From Coleophoma eucalyptorum (lineage: Eukaryota; Ascomycota; Leotiomycetes; Helotiales; Dermateaceae): a stretch of DNA of 64,000 bases. The notes below the pieces were generated by a model. The model saw only the letters and a program-made list of their open reading frames with translations, was not told where the DNA came from and did not search any database. The first letter of the stretch is position 1; every line of letters starts with the position of its first letter. Below, in pieces: positions 21,472 through 31,339 of the stretch. The stretch spans positions 372,001 to 436,000 of the forward strand of contig JALRME010000027.1 of NCBI GenBank assembly GCA_026120035.1. Direction: 5' to 3'. The position numbers were made by a program, and so were the translations under genes.

Positions 21472-23302
21472 ATGACAACCCTAACGCAAATCAAAGATGA
21501 GGAGAGCCCCTCTATCTTCACTTCCCCCGATCATGTGATATCCGACATCAATCCTCTCATGTATGGGGGATTTACAGAGTATGACGGCCCCAGAATGAGC
21601 TGGGCTCCGCTAACAGGTACTCCAGGCACATGGGTCGCTGTATCTACGGTGGCATGTATGATCCAGACAACAAGAACGGGTTGATTGACAAGAATGGGTT
21701 TCGGACTGATGTTATCGACTGTATGAAAGAGCTTCAATGCCCCGTAGTCCGCTATCCTGGTGGCAATTTCGTGGCAACCTACCGCTGGCAAGATGGAGTT
21801 GGCCCCAAAGAAAAAAGACCCAGGAGACCAGAACTCGCTTGGTTGGGGGTTGAATCGAACCAGTTCGGAACCGATGAATTCATGACTTGGTGTGGTCTTG
21901 TCGGCGCGGAACCCTATCTGGCTTTAAACATGGGAACTGGAACTCTAGAAGATGGTAAGTGTTGGCTGGGTTGGTTGAGGTCTTGCGGTTAACATAATTG
22001 CTAGCTTTGGCTTGGGTTGAATACTGTAACTCAGACAAGGACACCTACTATGCCAACATGCGCCGTGCCAATGGACACGAAAAGCCTTATGGAGTAAAGT
22101 ATTGGGCTCTAGGAAATGAAATTTGGGGACCCTGGTAGGCTGCTCTCTGGGCGAATTTCATGAATGTCACTAACACTCTCGCAGGCAGGTCGAGCAAATG
22201 GAAATGGTAGATGAGCATCTGCATGTAATCTGGATCCACTACTAACGCTTTGCATAGGAAGATTATGCAAAGAAAGCCTTCCAATGGGCGAAAGGTACAA
22301 GATGAAACCCTCCTTATTCCAGACTGAGCGCTAACTCAATATAGCGTTGAAGCTGCTGGATCCCTCGATCAAGCTGATTCTCTGTGGTAAGAATGGCCAT
22401 AGTGACTGGGATCGTTACGTTCTTCAAAAGTGCATTCGCTTCACAGATATGCATTCCATTCACATGTACACAAGCGATAAGGAGTATGTGTCATACATTC
22501 TAATAACTCCTTGTATATTACTAACCACATCAGGCACTACGCAAATGCTGTCAGTCCAAGAGCAGCAGAACGAGCAATAGAGATGACTAGTGCATTCATT
22601 GATCTTGCTCGCTGTGACTTTTCTTATGAAGGTTATTTTACAGGTGTTATTGACACCATGCCGAAGTCAGATCACCGTCCCACAATCTGTTTTGACGAGT
22701 GGAACGTCTGGGATCCCGTCAGCGCACCCGGAGACAAGGGAGCCGAGCAGCTGTATGATCTTTCAGATGCATTGGCAGTAGCAACTTGGTTGAACGTCTT
22801 CATTCGCCAAGCGAAATATATTGGAATGGCTACGATTGCACAGAGTGTCAATGTCATCGCTCCCTTGATGACTAGTGAACGAGGCATTACCAAGCAGACC
22901 ACATATTGGCCACTCTTGCTCTTCACGAAGTATATGCGAGGCAAGACTTTGGCATGCCACGTTCGTTCCCCCGCTTACACTGGACGTACGTTTCCGGGGT
23001 GGCTCCAATCCACAATGGATACGCCACTTCTCGATGTCTCTGCAGCTCTAAGCGATGATGGTTTCCTCAACCTCGCAGTTGTCAACATCTCCGAGACCTC
23101 GGACATGGAAGCTACCATTCCACAACCTTCCACTACAGTATCGGTGTTTGTGGTTGGAGGCAAGGACAATAACATACGAGACAACAACAAGGAGGGCGAT
23201 GAGACGGTTTCCATCAAGGAAACTACATGGGATGGGAAGGCCAACAAGTTTTTGTTTGAGAAGCACAGCTTTACGCTGTTGAGATGGAAGGTCAAAGACT
23301 AA
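21472..23302 (+). CDS. GH51 alpha-L-arabinofuranosidase, intracellular type
   Basis: Seven exons: 21472-21578, 21626-21954, 22005-22134, 22185-22206, 22258-22294, 22345-22483 and 22534-23302, giving 510 residues. The exon of 22 nt and its 37-nt neighbour were placed from frame and from the resulting [20 protein letters not shown]. There is no signal peptide. The TIM-barrel blocks are intact: [26 protein letters not shown], and [11 protein letters not shown] with acid/base Glu184, then ICFDEWNVW with nucleophile Glu310. A C-terminal beta-domain follows and ends LLRWKVKD. The size fits the bacterial-like cytosolic GH51 enzymes that release arabinose from short arabino-oligosaccharides. With the neighbouring regulator and sugar transporter, it suggests uptake and internal hydrolysis of hemicellulose or pectin fragments. 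Confidence 0.95.
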
Positions 23303-25019
23303 GTAGTTATTCAACGGTTTGCAGGGAATGCTGGGAAGTCCTTCTGAAATGATGCGGTATAGATAAGAATAGTTTTCCTGGAGAAATAATTCATTACATC
23401 AAAACAGCACTTGTCGAACTCCCTATTTAGTTGCAGCCGTACAATAAAGCAGTCTAGTACTCCTTACCCAAACGATATACTGATCTCCTCGTTCTCTAAC
23501 TTCTACTTTTTCATACGTTTTCTAAGCTTCACCTAGACGGGTCGTCCACCGGCATGGCATAGCCCAGAACGCAGCGAAGTGTCCCAAGATGCCTAAGCCG
23601 GTTGAAATAGTGGCAAGACGAGCCTGATCCTTCTCGGCCAGTCATAACGACCACGGAAATTCGGAGCAAAACGATGGAATAGCTACTGAGCGTTGTCTCC
23701 CAAGCGATTGAATCCGTGCTAAAGCAAGACCTCCCCGCGTGAGAGCCTCAGTGTTTGCTAGTTGTTAGCGGCTGGTCGGGTAAGGTAGGCGAATTTCCCC
23801 TAAGCCCTGCACGAGGGATCCCAACGGGTATGGTCAATGTGGGGAAGGGACCAGATACTAGAACTGGAGCGATGGCACGAGGGGGTGGGGAGAGAAAAAG
23901 CGCGGAGGTAACTCTGACTCCACATCTGGCATGGGCTTCTTTTAAACAGCTTCCAGTAACCAAGCACAGCGGATGCGGGTAGAGCACTATCGTATGCTAG
24001 TTAGAGTGTAGTTAAGCTAGTAGTACCACACCCAAAAAAGACCCAGGGGCGAGAACCCATTGTGCTTCCAGTAAGTGAGTGTGGGGCCTGAAAGCGCTCG
24101 AATAGGAGGCCCCGTTCGGGCTTCTGGGTCAACTCGAGAACCATACTTCGTACATGCACATACTCTGTACTTGTATGGTTTCGAACGATAGCAGTGTGCA
24201 AGAGTCAGTCAGAGCCTCGAGCTACTAAAATCCGAGTCAGGGGCTGGGCTGGGGAGTGGAATGGTCGCTTAATGCATGCCAGGACAGAGACGTAGGCGGG
24301 GAATTGTATCACCGTAGCCAGGTTAGTGCCTGTGCAGCCGAATTACCTGAAGATCATGAGATCACGAGAGGACGATTATGGAACGACGAAATATGGGATG
24401 AGGAAGGGCGGTTGGATGGCCCGAAGGCGAGCATTGCAAAGAGCTGAGACGACCATACCGAGGAGACGCCAATGGATCCACCACCGACATTCCGCGGGGG
24501 AAAGTCGAAGCACTCCTCCTCGTCCCCCAGACTCGGATAAATCCCCCACGGGGCTTGGTGGGTACGACAATGCATGAACGTGCCGAGCATCGTCAACACT
24601 ACTGATTGTATACTCGAGGACGCCTCACAAGCGGGAATCTCCAGAGACTAGCAACTATCATGGCACAACTACGGCTCATCCTCTTAGCACTGATTCTGAC
24701 AGGGGCTTTTTCCTGGGGTTCTGGGGGAGCCATGATCGATTCAATCGTGTCTCATCTATTTTCTCGCAATGCCGTCCTATCTATAAGATGTCCTTGCTTT
24801 CCCCAGTCTAAACATTCTCTCCATTCTACCATTAGTCTCCGACAACGCGTCCACCTCTTGCCCTCGCCTTCCCCTCATCGCCACCAACTGCTTCCAACAG
24901 TCTTCATTGCTGAAGTCTGATTTGTTTTTTTGGGCTCCGAGAAAGGATCTTGAAGGACCTACGCGTTCCTGCCAAAACATCTGTGCTTCGAATTTTATCA
25001 CTCGGATCAGTCAGTCAAT
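23303..25019. other. Long intergenic region upstream of the sugar transporter
   Basis: 1.7 kb. It is relatively GC-rich around 23760-24560, with several GTGGGG and CTGGGG strings that match the CreA core. TATAAG at 24782-24787 and a CT-rich stretch to 25019 look like a core promoter and leader for the transporter. Open frames here are short and show no family resemblance. Confidence 0.45.
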
Positions 25020-27182
25020 ATGGACGAGGAAAAGTCCTACGTCGCTACCCACCACGAGAATGGCGACAAGGCCATGCTCTCCCAGGTGGAAGCGGCTCAT
25101 ATTGCCAATGAGGAAGACAAGGAGCTCGGCAAGTGGGCCACCATCAAGCAGAATCCGTATGCCTTTGGCTGGGCTTTGTTTGCTGTCTGGACCACTTTAC
25201 TTGTGTAGGTTACCCACTTGTCTCCAGTCCAGACCGTACCTCAATCTCCGTCTCCCATCAAAGGTTTTCCGTAACTGACCTTCCCATCTCTCTACAGGAG
25301 CTTTGAGAACAACGCCTCCGGTATTGTCATTGGTATCCCGCAATTCAGAAAGGACTTTGGAAGCTACTTTGAAGGAAACTATGTGATTGCCGCAAATTGG
25401 CAGTCGGCTTTCAGTGGTGCACCGGTGGCATCGTTAGTTCCCCAGCAAATGTTGTGAGAATTGGGTTATGGAGACTGACTTCTGAGTTTAGCACTGCTAT
25501 AGGTGCCCTCATGGCTGGACAGATCGCAGATTGGCTGGGCCGCAAGAACACCATCGCTGCCGCACTGGTGGGATCCTATGTCTCCGTCACCCTCGAATTT
25601 GTAGCCACGACAAATCCGGTCTTCTTCCTGGGAAAGCTTCTGAATGGTTTCGTTGTTGGAACGCGTAAGTGCATATCTTCCTTCTACATCCCATCAGATG
25701 ATTTATGGACTTGTGCTGATCTCTTGCTTTTCAGTGGCTGCCACGAGCACAACCTACTTGGGCGAAGTTGCACCAACTGCGCTTCGTGGACTCCTTACTT
25801 GCTTGATTGCACTTGCATATACCGTCGGTCCACTTGTGGGTGCTTTGATTTTGAACAGCACTGGTACTGCCGAGACTAGATGGGCATATAGAGCGGTAAG
25901 TCGTGGCTCTGCACTTCCACATTATATTTTGTAATGGTTACTGACTATACTCCTTGACAGGTCTTCTGCGCACAGTATGGATTCTGCGCCATCGCAACCC
26001 TTATCTGGCCTTTCATGCCCGAGAGCTCCTGGTGGTGTGAGTAATCTTTTTGTGTCTTGCCTTTCATTCCACGATTCAATTGTCGTACCATTTTCAGTTG
26101 CTACCGTCCCTTTCCAGAACGGACACAGAGCCTGCTTAGACTTTCGAACATGTTATATTTGGACGTTTCTGACTGTTGATTTCCAGTGGCTTCCAAAGGC
26201 AAAGATGATAAGGCTCTCGAGAGTCTCAAGAAACTCGGCTACCACCGAGAGGGAGAGGCCGAGAAGAGACTTGCTCAGATTAAATTAACACTTGAGGAGG
26301 TCAAGCGCGAGACAGAGAATGTCAGCTACCTTGAGTGCTTCAGAGTTTCGAACCTTCGACGAACCATCATCTCAGTCTCTCCCCTTTCTATTCAAGCTCT
26401 CTCTGGAGTTATTTTCATCGCCGGATACTTCACTTGTCAGTATCAATTTTCCCATTCTTTTCCCGGTCACTAACATCTCTAGACTATGCCCAACTCGCAG
26501 GTTTCTCAACAGCTATGTCGTTCCAACTCTATGTCGGTCTTCAGGCCGTTTCTATGTTTGGAAACATCTGCTCATGGGAGCTGGTGGATCGTGTGGGACG
26601 ACGAAATCTGACACTTTGGGGAAGCATTGGCCTTACGCTCGTTCTCATGCTTGCCGGTGGTCTCGCGACGGCTGGTACGCCTGCTGCGATCAAGGGATGT
26701 CTGGCCATGATGATCTTCTATGGCTTCGTTTACAACTGCAGCATCGGTTCTACCGCCTACACCATCCTGACGGAGAACGCCACGTCCAGACTCAGAATCA
26801 AGACCATCGCCATCGGCGTTGCTCTGCAAAACCTCTGGTATACCATGTGGAGTTTCGTGCTTCCATACATGTTCAACCCAGACAAGGCAAACTTGGGAGC
26901 TAAGGTAAATATTTTTCTTTCTCTCTGCTTCTCTTTTTCTTCCAGATTTCATCACAGATCACTTACTAACGCACAAAATAGGTCTCTTTCGTCTTTGGAG
27001 GTTTGGCTTTCCTTTGCTGCATCTACGTATACTTCTATCAGACCGAGACGGCCGGCCGCTCGTACGAGGAGTTGGATGAGATGTACATCAAGCAGGTCCC
27101 AGCCAGAGCATTCAAGACTTATGTGACCGATGCCGAGAGAGAAGGCCAATACGCCCGGGAGAACGCTGCTGCGGCCCATTAA
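25020..27182 (+). CDS. MFS sugar (oligosaccharide-type) transporter
   Basis: Eight exons: 25020-25204, 25298-25432, 25492-25664, 25735-25895, 25961-26036, 26187-26435, 26483-26904 and 26982-27182, giving 533 residues. A hydrophilic N-terminus is followed by twelve hydrophobic segments. Sugar-porter signatures are present: ADWLGRKNTIA after TM2 (the GRK loop), YLGEVAPTALRG (the PESPR-equivalent helix), PESSWWLASKGKDDKALESL at the start of the central loop, and VDRVGRRNLTLWG after TM8. The tail has FYQTETAGRSYEELDEMY (PETKG-like). The loop style resembles fungal alpha-glucoside and lactose/oligosaccharide symporters rather than hexose carriers. Plasma-membrane proton symport is expected; the substrate is unproven. 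Adjacency to GH51 suggests arabinose or arabino-oligosaccharides. Confidence 0.93.
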
Positions 27183-27574
27183 GCCTAAGCGCTGGATTCA
27201 TCATGAGTAATGATGGAGCGGAGTTTTTTTTAAGAGAAAAAGGTTTTAATCTGCAAGCCATGACTGGGATGTGTGAATATATGCATGTCGGGAAGAGTAG
27301 TTCTTCTTTTGTTCTATTTTTACATACATACATGACTTGATATCCAGTACATAACGACTTTCCGAATTTTGAATTGTTTAATAGTTGCATGCAATCTGAC
27401 CTCCATGCGCTGTTCTTCAGACCACAACTATAATTACTAGGGGTTTTTAAAGCAATTATCGATCATTGGGCCCATGATGGAGGTATCCCAAGTCACAGCT
27501 CCTAGGGATTGATGTGTCTGCAATTTCTCTTTTCTGTGGTGCGTCATTATCTTCAGGTCCATGTTCAATATCAC
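27183..27574. other. Convergent intergenic region
   Basis: 392 bp between the transporter 3' end (+) and the hydrolase 3' end (-). It is AT-rich at 27220-27440. Terminators are expected; nothing else was seen. Confidence 0.5.
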
Positions 27575-28636
27575 TCAACAGCCCTTCCCGAAATACTCGC
27601 ATGCCTCCTTCGCAAGATGTCTCGGGGCCATGACAGAATACCTCGCATCATCACTCTCGAGCCAGAAGTCATAGACAATACCTCGCTTGACACCACTCTG
27701 CGCAGGCTTCAACCTGCCTTCAATAATCTTCCAAAACAGGCCCTGAACCTCCCCAATCATGATTTCCGCATCGGCATCCGCCGTCAGATGTCCGCAGCCC
27801 ACCGTAACCCGTTTCGCCTCGCCGTCCCCTCCAGCGACTTCATGCTCCCTTGCCAATTTCGCATTCCAGAATCTCGTGCAGTCCATCAGGAGATCGAGCG
27901 ACTTCATATATGCGATCCAGTCAGCCCCTATCTCGTCGAATAGGATCGCCGCGTTGGTGGCGGGCAGGCCTGGAACGGGTCCGGAGCCCGGTAGCTCGGG
28001 AATGGGTAGGCTTCTTCTTCGCTCGTAGAATGTGTCGCCGACATATAGGTGGTTCTCGTCAATGTCGTACCAGGCCAGAGAGCATGGGGTGTGGCCCGGG
28101 ACATTCAAGAACTGAACGCGGAGGTTTGGGAGCCCGTTCGAATCATTGGATGGGGGGTAGGAAAGGTTCTTGGCCCACAGAGAGATATCAAATTTTGGCG
28201 TTGGGATGTTGATGGCTTTGCATAGGGAGTGGGTGGGCAGGTCATCGAGGATCCATGATTTTCCAGTCTCGGAGGCAATTATGTAAGGGTTGGTATCCAT
28301 AAAGGGCGGGATGCCGAGGATGTGGTCGTAGTGACAGTGTGAGAGGACGATGATGTATCCTTTCTTGCCGTCAGGGTTGAGAGCCTTATTGTCATTTGAG
28401 GGGACTGGGCATTCTTCCAGGAAGCCTTGGAGCGAGGTCACGGAGAGATGCTTCTTGCGTGGCGCGTCGCAACCAGTGTCGTTTATCAGAAGATGGGTAG
28501 GATACACCTTCACATAGATGTGCGGTTGTTCTCCATAGGCGTCGTCTTCAAGAATGAGGAATGTGGTGTTGTTTAGTCGTCGGCTGACAAAACTCGTGGT
28601 TGGGGTTGTAGTATATCCAACCTTGAGATCTGCCAT
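27575..28636 (-). CDS. Metallo-beta-lactamase-fold hydrolase
   Basis: A single exon of 353 residues. The zinc-site motif HxHxDH is exact in LSHCHYDHILGIP. The later ligands are recognisable as His in NVPGHTPCSLAWY and Asp in YVGDTFYER, with a possible final His in VGCGHLTAD. These residues fit a binuclear zinc hydrolase. There is no signal peptide or membrane helix, so it is probably cytosolic. An early Cys pair (NDTGCDAPRKKH) lies before the active site, where TGC replaces the more common TG. Substrate classes in the fold include lactones, thioesters and phosphodiesters, and I cannot choose between them. It is convergent with the sugar transporter; no shared regulation is evident. Confidence 0.88.
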   Translation of the reverse strand: MADLKVGYTTTPTTSFVSRRLNNTTFLILEDDAYGEQPHIYVKVYPTHLLINDTGCDAPRKKHLSVTSLQGFLEECPVPSNDNKALNPDGKKGYIIVLSHCHYDHILGIPPFMDTNPYIIASETGKSWILDDLPTHSLCKAINIPTPKFDISLWAKNLSYPPSNDSNGLPNLRVQFLNVPGHTPCSLAWYDIDENHLYVGDTFYERRRSLPIPELPGSGPVPGLPATNAAILFDEIGADWIAYMKSLDLLMDCTRFWNAKLAREHEVAGGDGEAKRVTVGCGHLTADADAEIMIGEVQGLFWKIIEGRLKPAQSGVKRGIVYDFWLESDDARYSVMAPRHLAKEACEYFGKGC

Positions 28637-29958
28637 ATCTACGAAGACCCAACTGCACCGGACTGAAGATAGATTAGCATATTGCTATAGGTCATAATTA
28701 TGACGATTCTATCTCATATGAAAGCCGACGCTCGCATTGAGCTGGTGCTGACTTAGCCATCACCATCCATGCAAAATAAAAACAATCATGAAGGTCTTAG
28801 ATTGAAGTAGGATAACTGGCTAGCTTCAATGGCTGAAAGCTTCCAGTGGATAAAGAGAAACTAGTAATTTGTTTCATTCAATTCACAACTATCGGTCGCC
28901 AAGCGTCAACGGCACAGGAACTACCCGACCAGCAATCTTTTTTGGGGGGGGGGGGGTTGACTCATGCGATAAGAGCAATCTTGAACGACTTATGCGATAT
29001 TAAGATATATGCAGAGACTTGCTGTATCTTAACCCAGCATCCGCTTAAGAATCTTGAAAATGAAACAAACAACCACGAGCTGAGACAGATGATCAATGGC
29101 GGTGTCCAGCTTCCCTTCCATGCACTTGCATATGTCGTCGAGAAGATTAGAGACACCTATGCGAGACTATGAATAAGAAGCAGAGAAAACTAGACCTGAT
29201 GAACATAAAATCGTACTCACTAGATTAGATTAGAATATCTCTCGTTTTATTGTCCTCCGAGTATGGAAAGGGGATGCTGGATGTCGTCTACGATCTCCGA
29301 AGTAGCTATGTCAGGTAGCTACGTATCTTAGTCCGGTGGTATCTCGCTAACATGGCCAATGGCTATAAAAGCCTCTACCTCCCTTTTCTCAAGCGAGAGG
29401 CATCAACGTCAATAGAATTCCTAAATATAGCACCGGCTTGTCATTGTCAGGAAAAGATGCTACTAGATCATCAGGCAAGCCGGAATCCTATGACACCTGC
29501 ATCAACTGAGACGGAGATCCTGATAATCTAAGAAATAGATTCTTCGTCTACTTAATGCCGTGGTTTTCGCTCCCAGTCAAACCTTATGCATTAAGACTCA
29601 GAGGTACTCTTTTGACTGATAACTCGGTAGGCATAAGGTTAAGTATATGGGCTGCCTCGGATTTCACTTACCAATTGCAACTGAGAAGGATCTTGTGTGC
29701 AGTGCTTAGATACTCACGCCTGCTCCTGTGCATTTTGCATCTAGCGTGTTTGCGGCGCAGTCTGGACCAAGCATACCCTTCGAAAAAATCCACGTTCATA
29801 GTAGCCAAAGGAGTATGAAATAGTTTAGAATTTTGTTTAAAAAAAGAGAAAGCATTTTGAATGGGTGCATCCCATGTGAAGGTATATAAGCATTACAAAC
29901 AACTAACCGAAACCCTATCCTGTTCAAAAATGCCCAGCACGCTCCCATCATAAACCTT
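28637..29958. other. Intergenic region with poly-G run and orphan CCAAT/TATA
   Basis: 1.3 kb. A run of 13 G is at 28944-28956. CCAAT at 29356-29360 and TATAAAA at 29364-29370 form a strong plus-strand core-promoter pair, but the next ATG (29457) opens only a 24-codon frame. Other open frames (28846-29172 and 29555-29818) look noncoding. Confidence 0.5.
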
Positions 29959-31339
29959 TTATACATTGTTGGCCTGAATCGGAAGGGCGTTGGACTTCTT
30001 GTCCTGGTTCCATTGTATATCAATGTGCCTCTCCTGACGAATAGCAGTCAATGGAATCTCATCACTACCATCGTCACTCCCACCACCCCGAACTGCCGTT
30101 ACTTGAGTCTTGAGACCACTGACGCCGTACTTGGCATCCTCGCCAAGTCGATTCCAGCTTTGAGATCGAGATCGGTTATCTTTCTGGGATGGGTGGCTGG
30201 GACCACTGCTGCCGTATAGGTTTTTGGTGCCTTTAGAGCCACCGAGGCTAGAAGGCATCACTGATTTAAAAACAACACGGACCAAGGGACCCTATGATTG
30301 TCAGCGTGAATCTACAGAATAACGTGGAGGGCCAACTTACCAGAGTTGGTAGACAAGCAGAGATAATGCCACTGCTGAGTTCAACAATGTTCCAGGCTAT
30401 GCCAGGTGCCAAAGTGTCTAGGTTTGATAAGCAAGGAGGAAAAGATCTCGGGATGAAGGACGGTACTTACAAGAAGGATCATTCTGGTTGTATCCAATAT
30501 ACACGACAAAACGATAGATACTGCAGAAGACAACAAAGCTTCCTAGCAAAAAGATGAAGCATAAAGACAATCTTTGCGACAGGTTGGTCTGCAATCTCCA
30601 AACGTGGGGTAGCGGTAGTCCCAAGATTGCAATGTCGGTGAGGATACTAGGGACGGAAATGGCCAAGAAAACCGTGTGGTGGTTGATACAAGTGCCAGGA
30701 ACCCAAGGGTAGAAGTTCTTCTTATAAGGGATACATTGTCCCTGGGAAAATCCCAAAAGTGCAATCATCCATGCTGTAGATATTCCACCCAGGATATATG
30801 CTCCAAGCTTAACGACGCGGAGAGGGAAGATGCGGAAATAGAGACAGAGAAGGGAGATTTTGATGAGATTGACATTGATGACATAAAGTGGTTCATTGAT
30901 CAAGAGGATCTGCATTGCGATTAGCTTAGTTTGGCTCGCACGGAGAATAATTCGACGTACCTTGCCAATGTTGATGGCACCGGTCAAACTCAGGGCTCCA
31001 GAGTGAAGACCGATTCCATTGTCGATCACTATTGCAATGTTAGAGAGTGGGAATGGCTCGCGGAAAACAGATCGACTTACGAACGAGCGAGCATGCAAGA
31101 TTCCCAGCCAGAAATAGCAACGACAACACCATCAACCAGTCGTCAATGCCGATCTTTTGCGCCTGCTTGAAGCGAGCCCAGAACCGAAATGCGACAAACA
31201 ACAGGGCCAGAACGCTGAAAACGATGCTTAAATCCCTAGTACTGGCTCTTAAATCCTGCGTGAAATCCTGCGTAGCGGCAGCCGCCATCAATGCCTGGAG
31301 ATAGGCCGCCAGATAAGGATCTGTAGTTGAGTTCGACAT
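29959..31339 (-). CDS. Fungal rhodopsin-like seven-helix membrane protein
   Basis: Minus-strand exons are 31081-31339, 30961-31028, 30471-30909, 30341-30417 and 29959-30291, giving 391 residues. The frame is kept through four introns. After a short Asn-rich N-terminus come about seven hydrophobic helices. Recognisable blocks are RFWARFKQAQKIGIDDWLMV (the TM1-TM2 loop with its D-D/W motif), INEPLYVINVNLIKISLLCL YFRIF (TM3), the CIPYKKNFYPWVPGTCINHH loop with paired Cys, and PGIAWNIVELSSGIISACLP (TM7). These match the large fungal family often labelled rhodopsin or Pth11-like. It is not a light-sensing opsin, and no CFEM domain is present. The Ser/Gln-rich cytosolic tail may bind signalling partners. 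The ligand is unknown. Confidence 0.9.

Noticed and set aside
28846..29172. 108-codon plus-strand frame crossing the poly-G run
   Set aside because: Encodes a Gly run from the homopolymer; no protein-like features.
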